Assembly (NCBI RefSeq): GCF_035013165.1
Contig: NZ_JAYGJQ010000001.1
Span: forward strand, 1,736,001 to 1,800,000
Direction: 5' to 3'
Origin: Bacteriovorax sp. PP10
Lineage (GTDB): Bacteria; Bdellovibrionota; Bacteriovoracia; Bacteriovoracales; Bacteriovoracaceae
DNA length: 64,000 nt
Numbering within the stretch: position 1 is the first letter of the stretch; each line of letters starts with the position of its first letter. Position numbers and translations under genes: made by a program. Under the pieces are notes generated by a model. It was not told where the DNA came from, ran no database searches, and saw only the letters and a list, made by a program, of their open reading frames with translations. Positions 10,309 through 19,163 of the stretch are shown piece by piece.

Positions 10309-10824
10309 ATGAGATTATTCCTTGGAATAGAATTACCTGAAAACATAAAACAAGAAATTTATAATTTCCTATTACCTTTGCATAAAAATGAAAAGCAATG
10401 GGAGCGTGCCCATGACTATCATCAGACACTACTTTTCATTGGGGATTCTACAGAAGAGCAGCTCGAACTTATAAAAGAAAGAATGTCGTTGATTAAGTTT
10501 CTACCTTTTGAACTTGAAACGTCAGAGTTTAAGTTTTTAAGGCGAAGACTGCTGTATCTTGATTTAGTTCCTTCACCTGAACTCATAATGCTTCATAAGC
10601 AAGTCCACGAGCTGTTCCCAGAATGGATTAGACCTGATGAGAAAGGCTTTCTCGTGCATATCACTGTTAAGCGATGGCAGAGGCATGAGTATGATGAGCT
10701 GGTTAATGGATTTAAGGGGAGAGCGCTTCCTTCAATGAAATTTAACGTCAGCTCGCTGGCCTTATTTAAATCGGAGCGGGATTTTAATAGTAATAAGTAT
10801 CATGTTATCCACCGGACACAATAA
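10309..10824 (+). CDS. thpR: 2H phosphoesterase, RNA 2',3'-cyclic phosphodiesterase ThpR
   Basis: A 171-residue member of the LigT/ThpR 2H phosphoesterase family. It starts MRLFLGIELP, as usual, and carries the two catalytic HxT motifs: HQTLLFIGD (about residue 43) and HITVKR (about residue 119). Family members hydrolyse 2',3'-cyclic phosphodiester ends in RNA and were first described as 2'-5' RNA ligases. The length is normal (about 175). It is downstream of a methyltransferase on the same strand. Confidence 0.85.
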   Translation: MRLFLGIELPENIKQEIYNFLLPLHKNEKQWERAHDYHQTLLFIGDSTEEQLELIKERMSLIKFLPFELETSEFKFLRRRLLYLDLVPSPELIMLHKQVHELFPEWIRPDEKGFLVHITVKRWQRHEYDELVNGFKGRALPSMKFNVSSLALFKSERDFNSNKYHVIHRTQ

Positions 10825-10865
10825 TAGGTCTGCGAGAATTATTCTTCCATTAATCTGAATTAATT

Positions 10866-11381
10866 TTATTTTAACGATTTTTTTCGAAGCTGAGAGTAGC
10901 TCTTGACCAATGCTTCCAGTGAAAAATTGCGATTCAAACCACTCGGATTAGGTAGGACCCAAACTTTTGCCCCTCCAAATTCTTCATCCTGAAGACCCCA
11001 ATCTATTTCTCTTTTTCCAGAAATTTCTACATAGGCAGCTTTCCCTAGGAAAGCGATAAAGACTGGCCTGTTTTTCAAAATCTTTTTTTCAAGAATCTTA
11101 GCTTCTTTCTGGAATTCACCTTTTGAAAGATCACTTGCTTTTTTTGTCGCACGTGAGACAGCACTGGTAATCCCATATCCATAATTTAAAAGATCAATAT
11201 CGTTTTTAGCTTCCAGGATTTGATCTGTGAACCCGGCCAAGTGAAGGACTTTCCAAAAGCGATTACTTTTGTTCATAAAGTGATGACCTTTTTTGGCAGA
11301 GCCAAGCCCGGGATTAAGGCCGCAGAAAACGATTTTTAACTTTGGTTGTATGAGATCGGGTAGTGTAAACAATTTCATCAT
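10866..11381 (-). CDS. mug: Mismatch-specific uracil/thymine DNA glycosylase (Mug/TDG family)
   Basis: A 171-residue Mug-type DNA glycosylase. The active-site strand KIVFCGLNPGLGSAKKG (about 16-32) matches GINPGLSSAG of E. coli Mug, with Asn as the water-activating residue, and it is followed by NRFWKVLHLAGFTD. The C-terminal loop VLPNPSGLNRNFS matches the DNA-wedging NPSGLNR motif. These enzymes remove U or T from G:U or G:T mispairs and ethenocytosine. I prefer the ATG at 11381, because the family begins only about 15 residues before GLNPG. An upstream GTG at 11444 would overlap the preceding TPR gene and add 21 atypical residues. Confidence 0.88.
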   Translation of the reverse strand: MMKLFTLPDLIQPKLKIVFCGLNPGLGSAKKGHHFMNKSNRFWKVLHLAGFTDQILEAKNDIDLLNYGYGITSAVSRATKKASDLSKGEFQKEAKILEKKILKNRPVFIAFLGKAAYVEISGKREIDWGLQDEEFGGAKVWVLPNPSGLNRNFSLEALVKSYSQLRKKSLK

Positions 11382-11421
11382 TTTAATTTGCCCTACCAAT
11401 CGCTTTTTGTGAAGAGCAAAT

Positions 11422-12765
11422 TTACTGGCCGATAAGTTGAGCACTGTTCAGTAATTCTTCAAATTCTAACTTGTGATCCGGAAAATCTCTGGTTGCTTCA
11501 AGAACTAAGCTCTCAAGAGAACCCATTTTCCTTTTCATCTTTATGCTTCGTTCGATGAGCCCTCTATAGATAAGCACATCTTTGATCTTTTTGCTGAGAA
11601 GGCGTTCGCCGGCCAGAATAACCATCTGGTCATCTTTTGAAGTGAGATGAATGACGTGAAAATAAACGCCCTGAACATCTTCCGGCCACTGGTCAAGATC
11701 CGTCTCTTCAAACAAATCCAATAGAATATTAAGCTGCTCACATTCTTCAAAACTCTGGGAGATATTTTTTAATATTTCATATTTTCCATTGGAAAATTTA
11801 AAAGAACCTTTAAGAGCATCAATCCCTTTATCAGTTTCTTTCTGATTAATAAAATACTTTCCAAGAATCGCGAGTCCGGCAGAGAGGTAGGTTTGAGTGC
11901 GCACTTCGGGGGTACGAATAGTATGGTAAATTTTTAAGTAATTATTAATATCTTCATATTTTTTATTAATAATAGAAAGTCTGATCAATTCAGGAATTTT
12001 CTTTGATGGTGTCGGATATTTTTTGGCCATGGACAAGTTGATGTCATAAGCTTTTTTGAAATCATTTTGATTATAATAAATTGATCTCAGCTTATTGAGC
12101 GACTTAAAGTATTCTGGATTGTGTTGAACGGACTCTTCATATGAAGAGATCGCTTTTTCTTCTAACTCATATTCTGTATAAATCTGGCCGAGGTAATAAA
12201 ACCCTTCATATGGACGTGCATTGAGCTTAACTGCCGTTTGAAAAGACTCCATGGCCCTTTCCAGGTTCCCTTTTAAAAGACTCGTGCGGCCTTCTTCTAT
12301 TTTATTAATATAAGTTGATGGTGCAATTTTAGTTTTTGCACTTTGAAGGACACTGTCAATGACTGAGGAGCCGGTAAAAGGTTGTACAATGATTCCATCC
12401 ATATCGTATTCTAGCTCCAGAGCAACTTCTTCGATGGCATTAGAATCTACTACAATGAAAAAACCAGCCCCCAGGCGGTTGGGAACATTTGTTAAGTGAT
12501 GATCAAAAAGTTGTACAGTACTTCCACCGTTAATCGTATTGTTACCGATAACGTAATGTGGTCTTCTCGTTTCAATGATTTTAAGTGCATCTGAAAAATT
12601 ATCACAATCGATCATGTTGGACATTTTCGATCCAAGCTGGACAACCGATTTTTTGATAGAGGTACGCGTGCTTGATGAGACATCAATAATCAGCCAGGAC
12701 TTAGACTCGAAATAATCGAGAATAGGTCTATTCTTTTTATCTACAGGGTCGAAGTACTCACTCAT
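11422..12765 (-). CDS. Pseudo-receiver domain fused to TPR repeats
   Basis: A 447-residue cytoplasmic protein. Residues about 15-150 fold like a response-regulator receiver (SWLIIDVSSSTRTSIKKSV, then a beta strand PHYVIGN), but the phospho-acceptor Asp position reads Gly/Asn, so it is probably not phosphorylated. Residues about 165-440 are tetratricopeptide repeats (ERAMESFQTAVKLNARPYEGFYYLGQIY is one unit), which bind partner proteins. It is translationally coupled (ATGA) to the upstream small protein gene at 12762. Together they look like a signalling scaffold; the partner is not identifiable. Confidence 0.7.
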   Translation of the reverse strand: MSEYFDPVDKKNRPILDYFESKSWLIIDVSSSTRTSIKKSVVQLGSKMSNMIDCDNFSDALKIIETRRPHYVIGNNTINGGSTVQLFDHHLTNVPNRLGAGFFIVVDSNAIEEVALELEYDMDGIIVQPFTGSSVIDSVLQSAKTKIAPSTYINKIEEGRTSLLKGNLERAMESFQTAVKLNARPYEGFYYLGQIYTEYELEEKAISSYEESVQHNPEYFKSLNKLRSIYYNQNDFKKAYDINLSMAKKYPTPSKKIPELIRLSIINKKYEDINNYLKIYHTIRTPEVRTQTYLSAGLAILGKYFINQKETDKGIDALKGSFKFSNGKYEILKNISQSFEECEQLNILLDLFEETDLDQWPEDVQGVYFHVIHLTSKDDQMVILAGERLLSKKIKDVLIYRGLIERSIKMKRKMGSLESLVLEATRDFPDHKLEFEELLNSAQLIGQ

Positions 12766-13214
12766 TTATTTTCTCTGTGAAGATGTTGTTTCATTAAAAA
12801 TTCGTTAATTTGATCTTGTTGTTTGGAGTAGAGCTTTAATATTTTTTTCCAACCGACCTGATCATATTGAGAAAAACGCAAATCCACAAAAACCATTTCT
12901 TTGCTTAAACTATTTGATTCAATCTTTTCTACTCTTGCTATGACTTCAAAAAGTGCTTCTTTAAAACTTCCTGAATTAGGAAGAGAAATCTTTTTCCCCG
13001 TTTCCATACTTAGAAAAAATAGAGTCAGACTATGTCCTTTTTGACATGTGTTGATGGGGATTTCCAATGTAAGCCCATCGTCTTTTAACTCTTTTATAAA
13101 AACACTTTCTGTCTTCGTAAAAAGCATTTGGCTTGTTTCATTACGCAGACAAATCTTGTGTCCGAATGGTGTAAAAGATTGCTTAAAAATGTAGTCAGAT
13201 AAAAGTTGGCCCAT
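12762..13214 (-). CDS. Small cytosolic protein, possibly PilZ-like
   Basis: A 150-residue protein made of a beta-rich core and a C-terminal helix (about 110-145). The shape, and a link to a pseudo-receiver/TPR protein, recall PilZ-type c-di-GMP effectors. However, the RxxxR and D/NxSxxG nucleotide-binding motifs are not seen, so this is only a suggestion. Its stop overlaps the start of the TPR gene by 4 bases. The start at 13214 has only a weak ribosome site (AGCTTATGGG). Confidence 0.5.
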   Translation of the reverse strand: MGQLLSDYIFKQSFTPFGHKICLRNETSQMLFTKTESVFIKELKDDGLTLEIPINTCQKGHSLTLFFLSMETGKKISLPNSGSFKEALFEVIARVEKIESNSLSKEMVFVDLRFSQYDQVGWKKILKLYSKQQDQINEFLMKQHLHRENK

Positions 13215-13664
13215 AAGCTTAATTATATATTAAGAACCCTGAGGGAAGATGGCCTAGACACTTTTTCCGGTGCGAAATGGATGTCCATAAGGCTGTATTT
13301 ATTTAAAAATTACCAATGAAATTTCAATGAACTATTTCTTTTAGTGTTTAGGGGAGCATGTGATCAATTTGGCCCATATTAATGGCAAAACAATAAATGA
13401 AAAATCAGAACAATAAAATTTCTAGTTCTAATCTAAAGAGAAAATGAGTATTTGAAACATCGATCATTCTTTTCAAGGATATATGTTTACTAAAAACATT
13501 TTCTAAAAGATTTTTTGTCTATGCTTTGTAATTTTATTGATTGGGGAAAAAATCCTCAAGCAAAAAGAATTTTCTTAACGCTAGCTAATCTTTTAAAAGC
13601 AAAAGTTGGCAAGCTATATGCTCTATTCTTATTTGAACTATTAACTTCAAGTAAGGAAAAGGTC
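13215..13664. other. Intergenic region upstream of the BON-domain gene
   Basis: A 450-base AT-rich stretch between a minus-strand and a plus-strand gene. A frame continuous with the BON gene is open from TTG 13515, but it lacks a ribosome site and encodes an atypical hydrophobic stretch. I treat it as leader rather than coding. No RNA gene or repeat was found. Confidence 0.35.
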
Positions 13665-14081
13665 ATGAATCGAAATCATCAGTCACAAAATACATTACAT
13701 CATAGAACAAACTATCCTGATGAAAACATAATGAGTAATAGTAACTACAGAAGTGATGGCCCTGGTCCTGTGGAAATAGAGTCAGTGAATAATGAGAACT
13801 TCATTCAATCTTTTCGGGGTAAAGGTCCCAAGGGATATATAAGATCTGACGAAAGAATAGAGGAGGAAGTTTGTAAAATTCTGGCCAGAGACAGAGATAT
13901 CGATGCCAGCTCAATTGATGTTAAGGTTGAAAATGGAATTGTTAAACTAACTGGCCCTGTTCGAAGCCGTCAGGAAAAATTCGCGATTGAAGATGCTGTT
14001 GAAAATGTTTCAGGTATCAATGAAGTGAAAAATGATATTAAAGTTCAAAAAAATTATGATGCTTTTTCTTATGAATTTTAG
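13665..14081 (+). CDS. BON-domain protein
   Basis: A 138-residue protein with one BON domain at the C-terminus (about 65-133: SDERIEEEVCKILARD, then VENGIVKLTGPVRSRQEKFAIEDAVENVSGINEVKNDI). The preceding GPKGYIRSDERI is the usual lead-in of stress-linked BON proteins. BON domains bind phospholipid and occur in periplasmic and envelope-stress proteins, but this N-terminus has no signal peptide. The ATG at 13665 is chosen for AAGGAAAAGG directly upstream. A small basic gene follows after 41 bases and is probably co-transcribed. Confidence 0.8.
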   Translation: MNRNHQSQNTLHHRTNYPDENIMSNSNYRSDGPGPVEIESVNNENFIQSFRGKGPKGYIRSDERIEEEVCKILARDRDIDASSIDVKVENGIVKLTGPVRSRQEKFAIEDAVENVSGINEVKNDIKVQKNYDAFSYEF

Positions 14082-14122
14082 CTAAGGGAGACACTAGTGT
14101 CGTCCTCATTAAGGAGATATCT

Positions 14123-14314
14123 ATGAAAGTTAATAAAGGATCAGGACAAAAATCATTAAGATCTAAGTTAAGTCACGAGAAAAAACTTAGTAAGAGTGGG
14201 GTAAAGAATACTGGCATGCAGAATTCGAATCAAGCAGGTAAGCGTTCTCTTGGTCAAATGAATATAGATGAAGAGGATATTCAGATCGGAAACAAAAAGG
14301 AATATAACAGTTGA
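14123..14314 (+). CDS. Small basic protein of unknown function
   Basis: A 63-residue, Lys/Ser/Asn-rich hydrophilic protein, likely disordered, with no known domain. A strong ribosome site (AAGGAGATATCT before the ATG) shows it is translated. It follows the BON gene on the same strand, suggesting a shared stress or stationary-phase transcript, by analogy with small basic stress proteins. That role is inference only. Confidence 0.6.
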   Translation: MKVNKGSGQKSLRSKLSHEKKLSKSGVKNTGMQNSNQAGKRSLGQMNIDEEDIQIGNKKEYNS

Positions 14315-14419
14315 TAAAATTAAAGAGCAGCTGACTCATTTGTTGTCGATATAAGGCCGGACTAACAATAAAAGGTTAGGCGTTAGCACATCTCTTGCGT
14401 AACGAGCTGTGCTTACTGT

Positions 14420-14815
14420 TTATTTGCAAGAAATAGAATCAACTTGAGGATCTATCTGTTTGTTAAATTTAACAGCACAACTTTTTAAATGACGCCCCAG
14501 GTTTTTTGTAAGACTAATTTTGGTATTAGTATATCTACATACCTGCCAAATTTCACTTTTTGCACCAAAAGTCCAAACAGGATCAGTTTTGCTATCAGCA
14601 TTGTCTGGAGCGAGTTGGGCCATCTCTTTTGGATTGCCATCGTAAAAATCAACAGACTTTAGAATATGAATATCATTCGAGTCCTGGAAGGTTTTCCAAC
14701 TAGAAATATTTTTGGCAATGGTCTGGTTAGTGTCTATCTTCGGAGGACATGGTAATTCTTTTGCAGAAATACGAACGGTGAAGAGACAAAGAATTAAAAA
14801 AGAGATCATTTTCAT
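14420..14815 (-). CDS. STY0301-family exported protein
   Basis: A 131-residue exported protein. From ATG 14815 (GGGAAAA upstream) it begins with a signal peptide MKMISFLILCLFTVRISAKE and continues with the pattern of the STY0301 family: CPPKI, then SVDFYDGNPKEMAQLAPDN, a WTFG/W segment, VCRYTNTKISLTKNL and SCAVKF near the end. The paired cysteines suggest disulfides in the periplasm. The family function is unknown. The longer frame to 14869 would overlap the upstream gene and mask the signal peptide. It lies 19 bases downstream of the solute-binding protein and is probably co-transcribed. Confidence 0.7.
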   Translation of the reverse strand: MKMISFLILCLFTVRISAKELPCPPKIDTNQTIAKNISSWKTFQDSNDIHILKSVDFYDGNPKEMAQLAPDNADSKTDPVWTFGAKSEIWQVCRYTNTKISLTKNLGRHLKSCAVKFNKQIDPQVDSISCK

Positions 14816-14834
14816 TTTGTTTTTCCCAACGAGG

Positions 14835-15956
14835 CTAGTCCGCCATCGCTTCTTTAAGAACCTTATCATAAATAAACTTCAACCCATTTCGAGTTCGCGT
14901 CGAAATAATCGGCCAGTAGATAGATTTGGTATTTAAGTATTTTAACGCGTCCTCATTAGATAATTTTCCAGCAAAGACAGTATGAGAAATGGCATGAGGA
15001 GTAGGTGATAAGTATTTACTTTTTTCAGTAATATACTTCGTCTGATATGGTTTCGATAAAACCATATCAAGCCATTCGAATGCAAGCTTTCTAACAAAGG
15101 GATTTCTATTCACAGCAGTTGTTACACTTAAATAATCAGTCCAGAAAGTTATACCTTCTTGTGGAAAAGAAAATATCCACTGATTCGCGGTATCGTCTTT
15201 AACTGATCCCGTAATTCCCCAGGCAGTTGTGAAGACAACTCCTTCAAGATCTTTCATCTTCGGGGCCCCATCCCAAAAACGAGCATTGCTGAGTAATGCT
15301 TTTAGTTTGGCCTTAAATTGAGGTGTATCAATTTTATTAAGATTGCTCATATCCTCAGGTTTGTACCCAAGAGCAAGTGCTGTAATATATATATTAGCTT
15401 CATAGAAGCCTTTAGAGATTGCGTATTTATTTTTGTATTTTGGATCCCACAAAACGTTCCAACTCGTAGGAGCTGTTTTAATAAGCTCTTTATTGTAGAG
15501 TAGGCTGTACCCTCCGGCCGCAGCGGGAATTCCATAAAGCTTGTTATTCTCTGTTACAAATGAATTGGTAATATATCGACTTTCAACGAATGCAAGATTT
15601 GGAACTTCTTTTACAGAAATAGGAAGAACAAGATTGTGCTTAATAAATTCTGTGCGCTCATCTTTTAAGAAATTATGAGAAGGTGAAAAGATGTCTGTCT
15701 GCCCTGAGCGAACTCTATCAAAAAATTCGTCTGGACTTATAACAACGCGTGCTTCGACGTTAATTTTCTTATTGTATTTTTTTAAGATGATTTTTTTAAA
15801 ATCGTTGATTGCTTCTTCTGGAGCATAGGATGTCCAAACATCGATACGGAGAGTTTCATCAAATTTAAGACCGCTCGTGTTTTCAACAGCGAAGACCTTC
15901 GTTAAGGATATTAAAATTGCTAGAGCAATTGTTATGAGGGGCAGTGATATTTTCAT
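14835..15956 (-). CDS. ABC transporter substrate-binding protein (family 1, PotD-like)
   Basis: A 373-residue periplasmic solute-binding protein with an N-terminal signal peptide (first about 23 residues, MKISLPLITIALAILISL...FA). The fold shows typical extracellular solute-binding family 1/spermidine-putrescine-type strands: LRIDVWTSYAPEEAINDF, YGIPAAAGGYSLLYNKELI and a C-terminal YLSVTTAVNRNPFVRKLAFEWLD. No permease or ATPase is adjacent, so it may feed a distant transporter or act as a sensor or orphan binder. The ligand cannot be assigned. Confidence 0.75.
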   Translation of the reverse strand: MKISLPLITIALAILISLTKVFAVENTSGLKFDETLRIDVWTSYAPEEAINDFKKIILKKYNKKINVEARVVISPDEFFDRVRSGQTDIFSPSHNFLKDERTEFIKHNLVLPISVKEVPNLAFVESRYITNSFVTENNKLYGIPAAAGGYSLLYNKELIKTAPTSWNVLWDPKYKNKYAISKGFYEANIYITALALGYKPEDMSNLNKIDTPQFKAKLKALLSNARFWDGAPKMKDLEGVVFTTAWGITGSVKDDTANQWIFSFPQEGITFWTDYLSVTTAVNRNPFVRKLAFEWLDMVLSKPYQTKYITEKSKYLSPTPHAISHTVFAGKLSNEDALKYLNTKSIYWPIISTRTRNGLKFIYDKVLKEAMAD

Positions 15957-16205
15957 TTGTTAATAATACTTTTTTTTACAATTTGCGACAATTTAAAATA
16001 ACTCTAAATATCTTTAGGGACTAACCCTATCTGGCTAATTTAATTTGGGACCCACACGAAGAAGTGAAGCATGAATGGTCATTCCTTTGCGAATCCAAAA
16101 AATCTTAGCAAGTCTTACTTCTAGACTAGATTTGATAAGTCAGAATAATTAATTGATAATTTAAGAATTAAAAAATGGTACACGTCAGTTGTACGAGGGG
16201 AAGTT

Positions 16206-16631
16206 ATGCGTTTTATTATTCTATCGGTCTTGGCCCTTCTGGCCCAGTCTGTGGCCTTTGCAGGAAGTGGTTTTGAAGGAACTTACAAAGTAGAGCGCAT
16301 TACAACAACGACAGGTCCATGGGCCGATGCATTTTGGGGACGCCCTAACATCAATCAACTCAGTGAGATTGTCCTAGAGGACATTGCGGATAATCTTTAT
16401 ATCAATTTAAAAGATAGTGAAGGCCTTACGTGGTCTGCGAACTACGGGGTTTGCACTGGCCAGGGCGAGTATTGTAATGCTCATAAATCAGCAGACGGAC
16501 AGACTCTTGAAATTGAATTCACGGGGGACTGGCAGACATTGAAAATCACCCTTGGTCAGCACCAAGGACAGATGAAACTGATTGGCGATAAAGGACCGGC
16601 CTCTATTGCTTTCGAATATATCAAAAAATAA
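16206..16631 (+). CDS. Small secreted protein of unknown function
   Basis: A 141-residue protein with a clean Sec signal peptide (MRFIILSVLALLAQSVAFAG, cleavage near residue 20). The mature part is beta-rich, like a small lipocalin-type or YdeI-type barrel (FEGTYKVERI at the start, ASIAFEYIKK at the end), with two cysteines near CTGQGEYC that may pair. No family is recognised. The start is supported by AGGGGAAGTT before the ATG. A perfect hairpin follows the stop. Confidence 0.6.
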   Translation: MRFIILSVLALLAQSVAFAGSGFEGTYKVERITTTTGPWADAFWGRPNINQLSEIVLEDIADNLYINLKDSEGLTWSANYGVCTGQGEYCNAHKSADGQTLEIEFTGDWQTLKITLGQHQGQMKLIGDKGPASIAFEYIKK

Positions 16632-16640
16632 AAAGGGGAC

Positions 16641-16670
16641 ACTACATGCTTTACGATAAAAGCATGTAGT
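16641..16670. terminator. Perfect 12-bp hairpin, probable bidirectional terminator
   Basis: ACTACATGCTTT (16641-16652) pairs perfectly with AAAGCATGTAGT (16659-16670) around a 6-base loop. It lies 9 bases after the stop of the small secreted protein and 45 bases from the end of the convergent PAP2 gene. There is no long T-run, so termination is inferred from position and stem strength. Confidence 0.55.
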
Positions 16671-16714
16671 ATTTCCTCGTCCACGGGCCGAGAGTCGTTA
16701 AGTATTCGCCAGAT

Positions 16715-17650
16715 TTAAAAATCAAATAAGGCCACACCGCCCATCGCTCGTCCATTCTCATCCGAAGTGTACAGTGGAAGAAATCTCCAATCTGAAAGTG
16801 AGGTGATATCTGGTTCTTTTTCCTGGTTTGTTTTTCCGTGAGTAGAAGCGACTTTTCCAAAAACATAACCGAAGGCCAATCCTAGTGGATAATCACTGAC
16901 CCAGTGAACTCCAATATTCACCATTTGAAAACTTAGCAGTGTTAGCAATGTAAATCCCACGGGCCTAATCACAGATCGATACTCTGGATAATTAGAATCA
17001 ATAACAGTCAAAGTTGAAGTCGCGGCCATTAAGTGTCCTGATGGTACAGCATCATAGGCCGAAACATCTTTACTGTAATTAGGGCTAAAGGGTCTCCATC
17101 TTCCTCGGTATTTTGTAGCACGATTGGGATCCTCTCTTCCAGTTGCCCGCTTTAAAACTTGCGTTGGAATGGAAGCCGTAATTAATGAATTCATTATTTG
17201 TGACCCCGTCTGCAAGGCACGATTGTCACTTGTCACTGCACCTGTAATCGCAAAACTTGCAGCAATCGAAGTTTGCAGCCATCCATCTCCAATGAAGTAC
17301 ATTGTTGATCCAAGATCCGTTGGGCCTCGAAAAATATTTGTGCCCCCGATTGTAATCATCGGTTTCGTATGATCATCATTTCCAAGACCTAATTTGTTTC
17401 CAAGGATCTTGGCATGTTTATAAATTTTTTCATCGTAAACGTAAAAGACAACACTAGAAGCGATGACACCACCCCAGGTCCAGAGAGTGGCCGGTTTTGT
17501 ATTAAAAGAAAATTCCCATCCTTCTTTTAGTGAGCGAGGAATATCTGTGACGAAATCAAACGGGCCTGGTTTTTCGTATTGATCTGAAGGAGTGGTTTCC
17601 GAATAAGAGTTATTTGAAAATAGAAATAAGAGTACTAAAAAAAGTTTCAT
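16715..17650 (-). CDS. Exported PAP2-superfamily phosphatase
   Basis: A 311-residue PAP2/acid-phosphatase-type protein with an N-terminal signal segment (MKLFLVLLFLFSNNSYSE). The three phosphatase motifs are present: KRATGREDPN (variant of KxxxxxxRP), VPSGH (motif 2) and the motif 3 region VHWVSDYPLGLAFGY with its catalytic His. Several hydrophobic helices suit a membrane lipid phosphatase that dephosphorylates lipid phosphates or undecaprenyl pyrophosphate in the envelope. The start has GAGGGTG upstream. It is a single gene. Confidence 0.8.
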   Translation of the reverse strand: MKLFLVLLFLFSNNSYSETTPSDQYEKPGPFDFVTDIPRSLKEGWEFSFNTKPATLWTWGGVIASSVVFYVYDEKIYKHAKILGNKLGLGNDDHTKPMITIGGTNIFRGPTDLGSTMYFIGDGWLQTSIAASFAITGAVTSDNRALQTGSQIMNSLITASIPTQVLKRATGREDPNRATKYRGRWRPFSPNYSKDVSAYDAVPSGHLMAATSTLTVIDSNYPEYRSVIRPVGFTLLTLLSFQMVNIGVHWVSDYPLGLAFGYVFGKVASTHGKTNQEKEPDITSLSDWRFLPLYTSDENGRAMGGVALFDF

Positions 17651-17802
17651 AAAATCACACCCTCGTAAGACTTAAAGGACCACTAGCTTATGCAAGCAGA
17701 AGGACTCACGAAGGTAAACTTAAAAAAACCTAAACTTAGAGAAATTTGATTTGGTATAGCAAATAAAGAGCAACTCAGTTTTGCATCTGTCGCTACACGT
17801 AT

Positions 17803-18561
17803 TTATTTTATCAAATAAAGATATCTGAAAATTGTATTAGTCTTTTGAGCATTTATATTTCTTTTTGCTTCAGAAATTCTTCCTTTATAAATTTCAATGT
17901 TTTTTTCTTTTATAAATTCCTCTTTTAATTCTTCTGCAACAATAAGTGAACGCTCCCAAATCTTTCTTTCGTTTGCCGTAAAATCATGAGAGCAGAATGT
18001 AAAGTTTTGCAAAGATAAAATTTCTTGTACCTTATTAGGATTTGCAGAAGAGGTATAAAAGATAGCGATAGTACCGCCTGGTTTTAAAAATCTTCTAAGA
18101 GTCATTATGTAATTGTGAATATCATCTACAAAATAAAGGGAATCAATTAAGGCAATAACATCATATTTTTCATGAACTAGTTCTTTAAGATTGTTTAGGT
18201 TTCCTACAACGAACTTGATCTGATTAGTTCTTTGTTGAGCTTGCTCAATGGCACCAAATGCAAAATCAATTCCTGTCACTTTTGCCTTGGTTACATCGCT
18301 TATATATTCAGAAATTTTTCCAATACCACACCCAAGATCTAGCACATCATGATTTTCATTCAACTGCAATTTATCAAGCAGAAATTGCAGTTGCTCTTCA
18401 TCCATCATGTTGGCCTGACATAAATCACGGCCATAAACTCTCTCACAGAATTTGGCGTAGGCCTTACTGGTGGAGGTCGCGGCGTACATTTTACTAAATC
18501 CTTTAGCGCCAAATAAACGAACCATTGTTTTAAGAAAGATTTCAGTAAATTTAATTTTCAT
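17803..18561 (-). CDS. Class I SAM-dependent methyltransferase
   Basis: A 252-residue methyltransferase. Motif I is VLDLGCGIGKISEYI, followed by VTGIDFAFGAIEQAQQ and YDVIALIDSLYFVDD, all typical of Methyltransf_25-type enzymes acting on small molecules. The ATG at 18561 is preceded by GGAG at the right distance. The upstream TTG at 18573 overlaps that ribosome site and is rejected. The substrate is unknown. The small membrane gene at 18619-18867 lies upstream on the same strand. Confidence 0.75.
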   Translation of the reverse strand: MKIKFTEIFLKTMVRLFGAKGFSKMYAATSTSKAYAKFCERVYGRDLCQANMMDEEQLQFLLDKLQLNENHDVLDLGCGIGKISEYISDVTKAKVTGIDFAFGAIEQAQQRTNQIKFVVGNLNNLKELVHEKYDVIALIDSLYFVDDIHNYIMTLRRFLKPGGTIAIFYTSSANPNKVQEILSLQNFTFCSHDFTANERKIWERSLIVAEELKEEFIKEKNIEIYKGRISEAKRNINAQKTNTIFRYLYLIK

Positions 18562-18618
18562 ACGGATCTCCAATACAAAATAGAATTGCGATAAAAAGAC
18601 AAAGTTGTATTGGAAAAT

Positions 18619-18867
18619 TTAATTCAGTAGAGGATCAACGATTTGAAGATTTAATATTCTGGTGAAATGAAGTGGGACGCAGAGATAATTAAACTTAGAT
18701 TTTAGAACGAAGAATAGAGCGTAGTAAGCAAGGATCGGAGTTAAAATGACAGAGATAAGAAAGGCCGCAATTATTTGAATATCAATCGAAGTTCCAAAGT
18801 AAACGATTACAGCAGCAAAGATAAAGGCCGCGATAAAAGTTAATAAATTGAAGAGTTGATTTTGCAT
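18619..18867 (-). CDS. Small two-helix membrane protein
   Basis: An 82-residue protein with two hydrophobic helices (about 8-28 and 31-55) and a polar C-terminus. No family is recognised. The ribosome site is weak, so coding status rests mainly on the coherent hydrophobic pattern and its place 57 bases upstream of the methyltransferase. Confidence 0.4.
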   Translation of the reverse strand: MQNQLFNLLTFIAAFIFAAVIVYFGTSIDIQIIAAFLISVILTPILAYYALFFVLKSKFNYLCVPLHFTRILNLQIVDPLLN

Positions 18868-19163
18868 GTATATTTTCTAACAAATAACGACGAAAAATGC
18901 ATCTATTTAGCAGAGAGAACCGTACTAAGACTTAGGGGGCCATATTCGATTTGAACCACTCATTATCCCTATGAATGCCAACTTTTATCGCCTATGAGCG
19001 TTTCAAAAATGCGAAGTTTACAACACTCTTCACTGCGGAGAATCGACTCGAGTTCTATATAAGTCTCTAAAATGACGTTTATTAATCATTAAGATTTTAT
19101 CAAGTTTTATTGAGAGCGGTTATTTGTTTAAATTTTGAACCACTTCAATCCGATAATGGGGTC

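Noticed and set aside
11382-11444. Longer Mug protein from a GTG start
   Set aside because: Family members begin near the NPG motif; the extension overlaps the TPR gene and has no better ribosome site.
13515-13664. N-terminal extension of the BON-domain protein from a TTG codon
   Set aside because: No ribosome site, atypical composition, and a strong site exists at ATG 13665.
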